From the NCBI GenBank assembly GCA_035552275.1, contig DASZLR010000222.1, positions 1 through 38,561 of the forward strand: DNA of 38,561 bases. Direction: 5' to 3'. Shown here piece after piece: positions 24,102 through 32,577 of the stretch. The position numbers and the translations under genes were made by a program. The stretch's first letter is position 1; each line of letters starts with the position of its first letter. The notes below the pieces were generated by a model. The model was not told where the DNA came from. It saw nothing but the letters and a program-made list of their open reading frames with translations, and made no database searches. Source of the stretch: DASVLX01 sp035552275. GTDB taxonomy: Bacteria > Actinomycetota > Actinomycetes > Mycobacteriales > Pseudonocardiaceae.

Positions 24102-24776
24102 TTACGGATACAGGGCGAACCAGATCGCGATGTAATGACAGATCGCCGCGAGCACCGTCGCCGCGTGGAAGAACTCGTGATAGCCGAAGGTGCTCGGCCT
24201 CGGGTTGGGCCAGCGGGTGGCGTAGAAGATCGCGCCGACCGTGTACAGCGCGCCGCCGACGAGCAGCAGCACCAGCGCGGTCACCCCGGCGTGGTGCGCC
24301 AGTTGCGGCAGGACGAACACCGCGACCCAGCCGAGCGCGATGTAGATCGGCACGCCGAACCAGCGCGGCGCCTGCGGCCAGAGCAGCTTCAAGGTCACGC
24401 CGGCGATCGCGCCGCCCCACACCACGCCCAGCACGACGTAGCCGGTGACGGTGTCCATCGCCAGCAGCGCGAACGGCGTGTACGTGCCGGCGATGAAGAC
24501 GAAGATCATCGAATGGTCGAGCCGCTTCATCCACCTGCGAGCCGTCGCGGTCACCCAGGTGCGCCGGTGGTAGAGCGCGCTGACGCCGAACAGGCCCAGC
24601 ACCGTCGCGCCGTAGACCGAGGTGGCCAGCGCGGCCTTGGCGGAGACCGTCGAGGCGGCCAGCGCGATCAGGGTGGCCCCGGTGGCGATCGCGACGAAGA
24701 ACGACCAGAAATGCAGCCAGCCGCGGAGACGGGGCCGGCCGATCTCGGGGGACTCGGTAAAGGTCGCGGCGGTCAC
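24102..24776 (-). CDS. Hemolysin III / PAQR-family membrane protein
   Basis: Seven-helix membrane protein of 224 residues. The conserved polar motifs of the family are present: SALYHRRTW after helix 2, the LDHSMIFVFIAGTYTPF stretch in helix 3, and HEFFHAATVLAAICHYIAIW in helix 7 with the metal-type histidines. Despite the name, most bacterial members have no shown haemolytic role and may be lipid-active hydrolases (CREST superfamily). The position corresponds to Rv1085c. It probably leads a short transcript with purC. Confidence 0.92.
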   Translation of the reverse strand: MTAATFTESPEIGRPRLRGWLHFWSFFVAIATGATLIALAASTVSAKAALATSVYGATVLGLFGVSALYHRRTWVTATARRWMKRLDHSMIFVFIAGTYTPFALLAMDTVTGYVVLGVVWGGAIAGVTLKLLWPQAPRWFGVPIYIALGWVAVFVLPQLAHHAGVTALVLLLVGGALYTVGAIFYATRWPNPRPSTFGYHEFFHAATVLAAICHYIAIWFALYP

Positions 24777-24790
24777 GGCGCCAGGCTACG

Positions 24791-25216
24791 TCAGCTATGC
24801 AAACGTCGGTGCTCAACGGCCAGGCACCGGTCCATCACCACGTCCAGCCCGCCCCCGCCGGCCAGCCGGGCCGCGGCCGGGTCGATCACGCCCAGTTGCA
24901 GCCACAGCGCGCCCGCCCTGGCCGTGACGGCCTGTTCGGCGATCTGGCCCACGTGCTCCGACCGGCGGAACACGTCGACGACGTCCACCCGTTCGGGTAG
25001 CGCCTCGATCGACGGGTAGGCCACCTCGCCGAACAGCGTGTCGATCGCCGGGTTCACCGCGAACACCCGCAGCCCGGCCCGGCGGAGATAGTCCGCCACC
25101 TGATGGCTGGGCCGGCCCGGATCGGGACTGGCGCCGACCACGGCGACGGTTCGGGCGCCGGTGACCACCCGCCGGATGACCTCGGGATCGTGCCAGTTCG
25201 GCGACGGAGTGGTCAT
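24791..25216 (-). CDS. CoA-binding-domain protein (YccU type)
   Basis: Small Rossmann-fold protein of 141 residues. The nucleotide loop is TVAVVGASPDPGRPSHQVADY at about 24-44. It continues with GLRVFAVNPAIDTLFGEVAY, VDVVDVFRRSEHVG, ALWLQLGVIDPAAARLA and DVVMDRCLAVEHRRL. The arrangement is that of single-domain CoA_binding proteins related to succinyl-CoA synthetase alpha; many bind CoA but have no assigned reaction. The ATG at 25216 is chosen over a longer open frame because it gives the family start. It is divergent from the prenyl synthase gene and ends 14 bases before the start of the hemolysin III-like gene. Confidence 0.9.
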   Translation of the reverse strand: MTTPSPNWHDPEVIRRVVTGARTVAVVGASPDPGRPSHQVADYLRRAGLRVFAVNPAIDTLFGEVAYPSIEALPERVDVVDVFRRSEHVGQIAEQAVTARAGALWLQLGVIDPAAARLAGGGGLDVVMDRCLAVEHRRLHS

Positions 25217-25312
25217 GTTCACCCATTCGAGTGTGCTGAATCGATTTGTGTCGACTTGCGCCGATGGAGACCTCGTGGCAGTGGCCGAGGCCGGCGCCCA
25301 GGTCGGCCGGCG

Positions 25313-25318
25313 TACGCT
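25313..25318 (+). promoter_or_regulatory. -10 box of a probable leaderless prenyl synthase transcript
   Basis: TACGCT ends eight bases before the GTG at 25327 and no ribosome site is visible. Confidence 0.4.
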
Positions 25319-25326
25319 CTCCCGAC

Positions 25327-26106
25327 GTGGGTCCTCGCGCGTGGCTACGGGAGCTACTTTACGACTTCTATGAGGCGCGGCTGAGCCGTCAGCTGATCGG
25401 CGCACAGCCCCCCCGGCATGTCGGCATCATGCTCGACGGCAACCGGCGCTGGGCTCGGGAGGCCGGGTTCGCCGACGTCACCGAGGGCCACCGGGTGGGC
25501 GCCCGGAAGATCGCCGACCTGCTGACCTGGTGCCGCGAGTCCGGTGTCGAGGTGGTCACCATGTGGCTGCTGTCCACCGACAACCTCAACCGGGCGGACA
25601 GCGAGGTGCAGGCACTGCTGCGGATCATCCCGGACGTGGTGGACGAGCTCGCCGAGCCGGCCAACCCGTGGCGGCTGCGCATCGTGGGCGCGCTGGACGT
25701 GTTGCCGCCGGAAGTCGCCACCCGGCTGTCCTCGGCCGCGTCCCGCTGCGCCGGCCGGGGCGGCATGGAGGTCAACGTCGCGGTCGGATACGGCGGGCGC
25801 CAGGAGATCACCGACGCGGTGCGCAAACTGCTGCTCCAATACGCCGAGACGGGCAAGACCATCGAGGAACTCGCCGAGGTGCTCGATGTCGATCACATCG
25901 CCGAACATCTGTACACGTCTGGTCAGCCCGACCCCGATCTGGTGATCCGCACATCGGGTGAACAACGGCTGTCCGGCTTCCTGCTGTGGCAGTCCGCGCA
26001 TTCGGAGTTCTGGTTCACGGAGGCGTACTGGCCGGAGTTTCGTCGGATCGACTTCCTGCGGGCGCTGCGTGATTACGCCATTCGTCACCGGCGCTTCGGA
26101 TCTTGA
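25327..26106 (+). CDS. uppS: Cis-prenyl diphosphate synthase, likely short-chain Z-FPP type
   Basis: Enzyme of 259 residues that adds isoprene units in Z configuration for polyprenyl-phosphate carriers of the cell wall. The catalytic Asp37 lies in HVGIMLDGNRRWAREAGF. The C-terminal signature RTSGEQRLSGFLLWQSAHSE with FWFTEAYWPEFRRIDFLRAL binds the homoallylic substrate. By synteny it corresponds to Rv1086, a (2Z,6E)-FPP synthase, rather than to the decaprenyl synthase Rv2361c; product length cannot be proven here. The frame is open upstream to 25246, but GTG 25327 has a -10 box at leaderless distance and matches the family start. A hairpin follows. Confidence 0.9.
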   Translation: MGPRAWLRELLYDFYEARLSRQLIGAQPPRHVGIMLDGNRRWAREAGFADVTEGHRVGARKIADLLTWCRESGVEVVTMWLLSTDNLNRADSEVQALLRIIPDVVDELAEPANPWRLRIVGALDVLPPEVATRLSSAASRCAGRGGMEVNVAVGYGGRQEITDAVRKLLLQYAETGKTIEELAEVLDVDHIAEHLYTSGQPDPDLVIRTSGEQRLSGFLLWQSAHSEFWFTEAYWPEFRRIDFLRALRDYAIRHRRFGS

Positions 26107-26134
26107 GCGGACCGAAAGCGGACGAGCACAACGA

Positions 26135-26174
26135 AATGGTGGAGCCGCCGGCCGAAGCCGACGACTCCACCATT
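26135..26174. terminator. Bidirectional hairpin terminator
   Basis: AATGGTGGAG (26135-26144) pairs perfectly with CTCCACCATT (26165-26174). Outer bases ACGA and TCGT can extend the stem with a small bulge. It lies between the convergent prenyl synthase and secreted peptide genes. Confidence 0.65.
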
Positions 26175-26183
26175 CGTGTTACG

Positions 26184-26480
26184 TCAGTTGTGTGAGTCGT
26201 TGTTCGAGATATCGGCCGTCGCGCACTTCCCGATCTCGGTCGGGTTGAGCGCACTGACCGCGACGCCGAGGACGCCCACGGCCGGGTTCGTGACACAGAT
26301 CGGAATCTCGATGTTATGGGCCACATCGACCGCGCCGACGTTCACCAGCCCGTTCACGTGGGGGGCCTGCGGTTGGTCCCACTGCGGGGTGGATGCGTGG
26401 GCGGTGCTGGCGAATGCCGGCGCACCCAGCAACATCAGACCAGCCGCGGCGGCGGCCACGACACCAGCCTTCTTCAGCAC
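26184..26480 (-). CDS. Small secreted chaplin/rodlin-like protein
   Basis: Secreted protein of 98 residues. It has a signal peptide of about 29 residues (MLKKAGVVAAAAAGLMLLG, then APAFASTAHAS). The mature part of about 69 residues carries one hydrophobic region with Cys62 and Cys86 (VNVGAVDVAHNIEIPICVTN, AVGVLGVAVSALNP, IGKCATA). The pairing of two Cys around a V/G/N-rich hydrophobic core resembles chaplins and rodlins, surface-active proteins of sporulating actinomycetes, but the chaplin consensus is not exact. The GTG start has GGAGAG 8 bases upstream. It probably self-assembles at the surface (inference). Confidence 0.8.
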   Translation of the reverse strand: MLKKAGVVAAAAAGLMLLGAPAFASTAHASTPQWDQPQAPHVNGLVNVGAVDVAHNIEIPICVTNPAVGVLGVAVSALNPTEIGKCATADISNNDSHN

Positions 26481-26712
26481 AACAACACTCTCCTTCGGTA
26501 CCGGGATTCCCAGTGTGGGGATTCCTGCCAGTTCCCGTTCTGACGATCGGGAACCTGCCCTACGGAAGTTACCGGTGTTTTCGTCATCGCGCTGCTGCCA
26601 TTACCCCATTGTGTGAACTATTTGGGTGGGCGGGTCGCCTATTCCGGTTGACAATTTCAACTCATCCTGCACGACCAAGATCACTCTGGTAGTAGCGAAC
26701 CGACCGCGAGGC
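26481..26712. promoter_or_regulatory. Divergent upstream region of the secreted protein gene
   Basis: The 232 bases are less GC-rich than their neighbours. They contain the inverted repeat GTTCCCG/CGGGAAC (26531-26537 and 26548-26554, gap 10) about 50 bases before the secreted-protein start on the minus strand. A plus-strand TTGACA (26648-26653) has no good -10 at 16-18 bases. No gene is seen. Confidence 0.4.
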
Positions 26713-26865
26713 GTGACCGATGTGGCCCACATCACGGTTTGGTGTCGACCGGAGGTGATCGTCGTCGACGTCGATCACCACTGGTTCCGATACCCGGCCT
26801 CGACCTGGGATCTTCGCCCGGACGGCGGCCCCGCCAGCAGCTCTGACTACCCGGCGCGACGATGA
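26713..26865 (+). CDS. Short ORF upstream of phoH2, unknown function
   Basis: Possible 50-residue protein. The middle looks like a real small beta domain (HITVWCRPEVIVVDVDHHWF, then RYPASTWDLRPDGG), with plausible codon use. The start is unsure: GTG 26713 has GAGG only one base away, while GTG 26722 has the same GAGG ten bases away. The nearest downstream gene is phoH2, 264 bases on. In mycobacteria phoH2 is preceded by a small antitoxin gene, phoAT, that overlaps it; this ORF does not overlap and I cannot claim homology. An 8-bp inverted repeat GGTGATCG/CGATCACC lies inside the ORF at about 26755-26780. Confidence 0.45.
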   Translation: MTDVAHITVWCRPEVIVVDVDHHWFRYPASTWDLRPDGGPASSSDYPARR

Positions 26866-26871
26866 CCAGTT

Positions 26872-27129
26872 GGTGAATCACCTGTGTGGCTGCCTGCACG
26901 GCAGGGCCGATCGCAGGTAGCTTGCGGACAGCGAGTCGTGACCTGCGGCTCGCTCCGGGAGGCCCTGGTCGTGTTGTCAGCTTTGGTGACACTGAGCACG
27001 CGGGGGCCGGCACCCGGCCCTCGTGGTCGGCGATCCTGACGCCGTAAGGCGGCGGGAGCGGACCAGCCGAGGTCGGTGCCTGGCCCAGCGAGGTGCGAGC
27101 GCGGGTGTCGCGTTCGCGAGGGAGTTGCC
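26872..27129 (+). promoter_or_regulatory. Structured untranslated stretch upstream of phoH2
   Basis: No good gene is visible in these 258 bases, but stems are dense. GGTGAATCACC (26872-26882) is a palindrome. CGCAGGT (26912-26918) pairs with ACCTGCG (26941-26947). A competing pair is GCGAG (26931-26935) with CTCGC (26949-26953). GGGCCGG/CCGGCCC (27004-27010 and 27014-27020) is flanked by CACG and CGTG. CGCC-GTAA-GGCG (27040-27051) is a GNRA-type tetraloop hairpin. The alternative pairings suggest a leader that could switch, though GC-rich DNA forms stems easily. It does not match the c-di-AMP, cobalamin, TPP or SAM motifs I know. A 15-codon mini-ORF at 26873-26920 includes TGT GGC TGC. Confidence 0.4.
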
Positions 27130-28506
27130 GTGACCGCACGACGTCCCGCTAGCCGTTCCTCCGGCTCATCCCGCAGTGCCGCCCGGCGTGGCCTGCCGCC
27201 GTCCCGCACCTACGTGCTGGACACCTCGGTGCTGCTGTCCGATCCATGGTCGATCACCCGGTTCGCTGAACACGCCGTGGTGTTGCCGCTCGTGGTGATC
27301 ACTGAGTTGGAGGGCAAGCGACACCATCCGGAACTGGGCTGGTTCGCCCGGGAAGCCCTGCGTCTGCTCGATGATCTGCGGGTGCAGCACGGCCGGCTGG
27401 ATCAGCCGGTGCCCGTCGGCGATGCCGGCGGCTCCCTGCAGGTCGAACTCAACCACACCGATCCGGAGGTGTTGCCGGCCGGCTTCCGCACCGACTCCAA
27501 CGACGCGCGCATCCTCGCTTGCGCGCTGAACCTCGCCGCCGAGCAGCAAGGCTCGGTGACCCTGGTCACCAAGGACATTCCGCTGCGGGTCAAGGCCGGC
27601 GCCGTCGGCCTGGTCGCCGACGAGTACCGAGCCCAGGACGTCGTCCCGTCCGGCTGGACCGGGATCACCGACGCCGACGTCAACCAGCCGCTGGTCGACC
27701 AGCTCTACAAGGAGGGCGTGGTCGACCCGGCCGCGTTCGACCTGTCGGGCATCGCCGAGCTGCCGTGCAACACCGGATTGCGGCTGTTGGCCGGCACGTC
27801 CAGCGCGCTGGGCCGGGTCACCGTGGACAAGCGGGTGAAGCTGGTCCGCGGCGACCGGGAGGCGTTCGGGCTGCACGGTCGGTCCGCCGAACAGCGGATC
27901 GCGTTGGACATGCTGCTCGACCAGGAGATCGGCATCGTGTCGCTGGGCGGCCGGGCCGGCACCGGCAAGTCGGCGCTCGCGCTGTGCGCCGGGCTGGAAG
28001 CCGTGCTGGAACGCGGCCAACACCGCAAGGTGGTGGTCTTCCGGCCGGTGTACGCGGTGGGCGGCCAGGAACTCGGCTACCTGCCGGGCTCCGAGAGCGA
28101 GAAGATGCAGCCCTGGGCGCAGGCGGTGTTCGACACCCTCGGCGCGCTGGTCGGCGAGAACGTGCTGGACGAGGTCACCGACCGGGGCATGCTGGAAGTC
28201 CTGCCGCTGACCCACATCCGGGGCCGGTCGCTGCACGACTCGTACGTCATCGTGGACGAGGCGCAGTCCCTGGAACGCAACGTCCTGCTCACCGTGTTGT
28301 CGCGGCTGGGCACCGGATCGCGGGTGGTGCTCACCCACGATGTGGCGCAGCGCGACAACCTGCGGGTCGGCCGGCACGACGGCGTCGCCGCGGTGATCGA
28401 GAAGCTGAAGGGCCATCCGCTGTTCGCGCACGTCACGTTGACCCGTTCGGAGCGGTCGCCGATCGCCGCACTGGTCACCGAGGTGCTCGAGGACTACGCG
28501 AGCTGA
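27130..28506 (+). CDS. phoH2: PIN-PhoH fusion protein PhoH2
   Basis: RNA helicase/ribonuclease of 458 residues. The N-terminal PIN nuclease domain is at about 27-160 (TYVLDTSVLLSDP with Asp31; ITELEGKRHH; DSNDARILACAL; LVTKDIPLR), with the expected acidic residues. The PhoH ATPase is at about 245-455: Walker A GGRAGTGKS (273-281), FRPVYAVGGQELGYLPG and Walker B VIVDEAQS (373-380). The order and length match M. tuberculosis PhoH2 (Rv1095), described as a sequence-specific RNA-unwinding RNase in a toxin-antitoxin pair. The GTG at 27130 has GAGGGA upstream; an in-frame ATG at 27076 is less likely. A G-C hairpin follows at 28515. Confidence 0.94.
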   Translation: MTARRPASRSSGSSRSAARRGLPPSRTYVLDTSVLLSDPWSITRFAEHAVVLPLVVITELEGKRHHPELGWFAREALRLLDDLRVQHGRLDQPVPVGDAGGSLQVELNHTDPEVLPAGFRTDSNDARILACALNLAAEQQGSVTLVTKDIPLRVKAGAVGLVADEYRAQDVVPSGWTGITDADVNQPLVDQLYKEGVVDPAAFDLSGIAELPCNTGLRLLAGTSSALGRVTVDKRVKLVRGDREAFGLHGRSAEQRIALDMLLDQEIGIVSLGGRAGTGKSALALCAGLEAVLERGQHRKVVVFRPVYAVGGQELGYLPGSESEKMQPWAQAVFDTLGALVGENVLDEVTDRGMLEVLPLTHIRGRSLHDSYVIVDEAQSLERNVLLTVLSRLGTGSRVVLTHDVAQRDNLRVGRHDGVAAVIEKLKGHPLFAHVTLTRSERSPIAALVTEVLEDYAS

Positions 28507-28514
28507 CCGGCCAG

Positions 28515-28543
28515 GGCGGGGGTGGCGTGATTCCGCCCCCGCC
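28515..28543. terminator. Bidirectional hairpin between phoH2 and the ABC permease
   Basis: GGCGGGGGTGG (28515-28525) pairs with CCGCCCCCGCC (28533-28543) over 11 bp with one G-U wobble and a 7-base loop. It serves the convergent phoH2 and permease genes. Confidence 0.7.
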
Positions 28544-28552
28544 CGGCCGCTC

Positions 28553-29370
28553 TCAGTCGATGGCCCGGCGCATGAAGCCGAAGATTCCGATCGCGCCGAA
28601 GACCAGACACGCGACGATCGCGACCGGAATGTCGATCCACAGTGGAATGGAGTTCGACCCGGGCAGCAGCAGCGAGCGCATGGCCTCGCTGATGTAGGTG
28701 AGCGGGTTGATCGCGCAGACCACCTGGAACCAGCGCAGGTGCACCAGACCGCGCCAGGGGAACTGGGTCGACCCGGTGAACATCAGCGGGGTGAGGATGA
28801 CCGCGAACATGATGTTGATCCGGCGCGCCGACACCAGCGTGCCGATCGTCATGCCGATCGCGGCGCCGACCAGCGCGCCCAGCACGACGATGCCGACGAC
28901 CGCCGGGATCTTGGACAGTGGCCAGGAGACGTCGGAGAGGATCAGCAGCCCAATCGGCACCATGATCAGCGCCGCCACGATCCCGCGCAGCGCCCCGAAA
29001 ACCATCTTCTCCACCGCCACCAGCCCGATCGGGATGGGCGCGAGCAGCCGGTCCTCGATCTCCCGGGTCCAGGAGAAGTCCAGCACCAGCGGCAGGGTGG
29101 TGTTCTGCAGGGCGCCGAGGAAGCCGTTGAGCGCCACGATGCCGGGCAACAGGATGGCGGTGAAGTTGTTGCCGACGTAGCCGATGCCGGTCAGCACCTT
29201 GCCGAAGATGAACAGCATGAAGAACGGCTGGATGATCACTTGGGCGAGGAACGGCAGGAGTTCGCGCCAGGTGACGAAAACGTCCCGCCACAGCACGGCG
29301 CCGAAGGTGCGGATCGACGTCCACACCATCGTGGACGGCGCGTTCCGCTCAAGGGTGGGGGCGATCGCGG

Positions 29371-29374
<4 letters not shown>
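28553..29374 (-). CDS. ABC-2 type exporter permease
   Basis: Six-helix membrane protein of 273 residues (about 256 from an ATG at 29329), the transport subunit paired with the ATPase encoded just upstream. The ABC-2 pattern is clear: soluble N-terminal part (WRDVFVTWRELLPFLAQVII), helices through IMVPIGLLILSDV and LGALVGAAIGMTIGTLVSA, the motif ILTPLMFTGSTQFPW, then INPLTYISEAMRSLLLPG. It is similar to DrrB-type drug and lipid exporters. TTG 29374 overlaps the ATPase stop (TTGA) and includes AIAPTLERNAPSTMVWTSIR, which fits relatives; the ATG at 29329 is the alternative. The substrate is unknown. Confidence 0.9.
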
Positions 29375-30429
<1,055 letters not shown>

Positions 30430-30517
30430 CTGTTCAGCCTATTCGGCGCGGCCAGCCATTTCTCATGACGTTTGTCAGTGTTCGCCGATGTTCGCCCGAC
30501 GCGTAAGCCGAAACGGA

Positions 30518-31954
30518 TCACCACCCGCCAGGCAGTGGCCTTCCCTCGGCGAAACCGGCCGCCGACTGGACGCCCACCACCGCCCGCTCGTGAAAGGACT
30601 CGAGATCGGTGGCGCCGGTGTAGGTGCAGGCCGAGCGGACGCCGGAGCAGATGTCGTCCAACAGGTCCTCCACGCCGGGCCGCGCCGGGTCCAGCCGCAT
30701 CCGCGAGGTGGAGATGCCCTCCTCGAACAGTGATTTTCGGGCGCGGTCGAAGTCGCTGTCGCCACGGGTGCGGGCGGTGACCGCGCGCTTGGACGCCATT
30801 CCGAAGGATTCCTTGTAGGGGCGGCCGTTCTCGTCGCGGTGCAGGTCGCCGGGGGACTCGTAGGTGCCGGCGAACCATGATCCGACCATCACCGCCGATG
30901 CTCCGGCGGCCAGGCCCAGCGCGGCGTCCCGGGGGTGCCGGATCCCGCCGTCGGCCCAGACGTGTCGGCCGAGCCGGCGTGCCTGCTCCGCGCACTCGGC
31001 GACCGCCGAGAACTGCGGGCGGCCGACGCCGGTCAGCATCCGGGTGGTGCACATGGCGCCCGGCCCAACCCCGACCTTCACCACGTCCACGCCGGCCGCG
31101 ACCAGATCGCGCACGCCCTCGGCGGTGACCACGTTGCCGGCGACCAGCGGCAGGTCCGGGGCGTGCGCCCGGACGGCCCGCAGGGCGGTGAGCATCTTCT
31201 CCTGGTGGCCGTGCGCGGTGTCCACCACGAGCACGTCGACCCCGGCCTCCACCAGCGCCTTCGCCTTGGCGGCGACGTCCCCGTTGACGCCGACCGCGGC
31301 GGCGGTGCGCAGCCGGCCGTCGGTGTCCACGGCCGGCGTGTACAGCTCCGCGCGCAACGCACCGACCGCGGTGAGCACGCCGGCCAGCAGGCCGCGTTCG
31401 TCCACGCCCAGCGCGATCGGCTCGGGCCGCCCGTGCAGCACGTCGAACACCTCGCGCGGCGGGGTGGCCAGCGGCAGCACCCGGGCGGTGCTCAGCACCT
31501 CGGCCACCCGGGCGAACCGGTCCACGCCCAGGCAGGAAGCCTCGTCCACGATCCCGATCGGCCGGCCGTCGCCGTCCACCACGGCGACCGCGCCGTGCGC
31601 CCGTTTCGGCAGCAGGTTCAGCACGTCGGCCACTGAGTCGCCGGCGGTGAGCACCAGCGGGGTGTCCCAGGTGGTGTGCCGGGACTTCACCCAGGCGACG
31701 ATCTCGGCGACCGCCGCCGGGTCGACATCCTGCGGCAGCACCACGAGCCCGCCGCGACGAGCGACGGTCTCGGCCATCCGCCGGCCGGCGACCGCCGTCA
31801 TGTTCGCCACCACGACCGGGATGGTCGTCCCGGTGCCGTCGGCGGTGGCCAGGTCCACATCGAACCTGGACTCGACCGACGACCGCGTCGGAACCAGGAA
31901 CACGTCGTCGTAGGTCAGGTCGTAGCTGGGCCGATGCCCGTCGAGTAGCCGCAC
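30518..31954 (-). CDS. guaB1: GuaB1-family IMP dehydrogenase-related protein, likely GMP reductase
   Basis: TIM-barrel enzyme of 478 residues with a CBS-domain pair inserted at about 95-205 (SVADVLNLLPKRAHGAVAVV, GIVDEASCLG). The catalytic loop GVGPGAMCTTRMLTGVGRPQ with Cys302 has the CTTR-TGVG-PQ pattern of GMP reductase, rather than the CITQ-type loop of IMP dehydrogenase. In mycobacteria GuaB1 was shown to act as a CBS-regulated GMP reductase, turning GMP to IMP in purine salvage. The GTG at 31954 has GGAG four bases upstream. The gene lies 11 bases after the MarR gene on the same strand. Confidence 0.9.
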   Translation of the reverse strand: MRLLDGHRPSYDLTYDDVFLVPTRSSVESRFDVDLATADGTGTTIPVVVANMTAVAGRRMAETVARRGGLVVLPQDVDPAAVAEIVAWVKSRHTTWDTPLVLTAGDSVADVLNLLPKRAHGAVAVVDGDGRPIGIVDEASCLGVDRFARVAEVLSTARVLPLATPPREVFDVLHGRPEPIALGVDERGLLAGVLTAVGALRAELYTPAVDTDGRLRTAAAVGVNGDVAAKAKALVEAGVDVLVVDTAHGHQEKMLTALRAVRAHAPDLPLVAGNVVTAEGVRDLVAAGVDVVKVGVGPGAMCTTRMLTGVGRPQFSAVAECAEQARRLGRHVWADGGIRHPRDAALGLAAGASAVMVGSWFAGTYESPGDLHRDENGRPYKESFGMASKRAVTARTRGDSDFDRARKSLFEEGISTSRMRLDPARPGVEDLLDDICSGVRSACTYTGATDLESFHERAVVGVQSAAGFAEGRPLPGGW

Positions 31955-31965
31955 GGAACTCCAGA

Positions 31966-32514
31966 TTACGGATCGCCAGCGGAGTCGGCCGCTGCGCCTG
32001 TCGCTGTGCTTGTCGCCGTGCCATCCGCTGTGCCGTTCGGGGTGCCGGCGTCGTTGACCCGAACCAGCAGTCGCTTGACGATCTCCCGCAACAACAGGTA
32101 CTCGGACGTGGTGAGTTCGCCGAACAGCCGGGCCTCGGCCCTGTCCAGCAGTTCGGCGCACTCGCGCAAGGTGTCCTCGGCGGCCGGCGTCGGCACGATC
32201 AGATACCGGCGCCGGTCGGTCTCGCTGCGTTGCCGGGTGGCCAGGCCCAGCCGTTCCAGATCGTCGATCAGCGCGACCATGGACGTCCGGTCCATGCCGA
32301 CCAGTTCGGCCAACTCCTGCTGGGACAGCCGATGGTCACGGACCAGGGTGAGCACGTGCAGGTGCTTGCCGCGCAGGCCCAATGGCGCGAGCGCATGCTC
32401 GGCGAGGACGTTCAGCGTCTCGCCGAGCTTGATCAGCGCGTGCCCCGTCCGCTCCGGAAGCGATCGGGGTACCTCGCCAGCAGATGTCACCTCCTCACTA
32501 TATCGCCCTTGCAC
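31966..32514 (-). CDS. MarR-family transcriptional regulator
   Basis: Regulator of up to 182 residues. The winged helix-turn-helix is at about 45-110 (RGKHLHVLTLVRDHRLSQQE, LAELVGMDRTSMVALIDDLE, RLGLATRQRSETDRRRYLIV). Dimer helices flank it, and a low-complexity tail (TADGTATSTATGAAADSAGD) follows. The start is uncertain: GTG 32514 has no ribosome site, while GTG 32490 directly abuts a GAGGAG. A cluster of CAGT/ACTG half-sites overlaps the start and the divergent promoter, so it probably controls itself and the dehydrogenase at 32578. The downstream guaB1 and ABC exporter genes may share its transcript. Confidence 0.9.
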   Translation of the reverse strand: MQGRYSEEVTSAGEVPRSLPERTGHALIKLGETLNVLAEHALAPLGLRGKHLHVLTLVRDHRLSQQELAELVGMDRTSMVALIDDLERLGLATRQRSETDRRRYLIVPTPAAEDTLRECAELLDRAEARLFGELTTSEYLLLREIVKRLLVRVNDAGTPNGTADGTATSTATGAAADSAGDP

Positions 32515-32550
32515 TGATCGTCAGTCTACTATACAGTCAGCAGCACTGAC
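32513..32550. promoter_or_regulatory. Overlapping divergent promoters with MarR-type half-sites
   Basis: ACTGA-TCG-TCAGT (32513-32525) and GTCAG-CAGCA-CTGAC (32536-32550) are inverted repeats of related half-sites. Between them TACTAT (32527-32532, plus) and TATAGT (32533-32528, minus) are -10 candidates that overlap on opposite strands. A repressor bound here would block both the marR and dehydrogenase promoters. Confidence 0.55.
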
Positions 32551-32577
32551 GATTACTTGAGCTGAAGGAGCACTGAG

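Noticed and set aside
26886..27048. 53-codon GTG frame within the phoH2 leader
   Set aside because: No ribosome site, no pattern of a folded protein, and it conflicts with the hairpins; typical chance frame in GC-rich DNA.
26872..27129. Known riboswitch (c-di-AMP/ydaO, cobalamin, TPP, SAM) before phoH2
   Set aside because: Stems are present but none of the conserved core strings I know for these classes could be found.
26872..27129. RNase P RNA or tmRNA in the GC-rich gap
   Set aside because: The universally conserved rnpB core and tRNA-like ends are not present.
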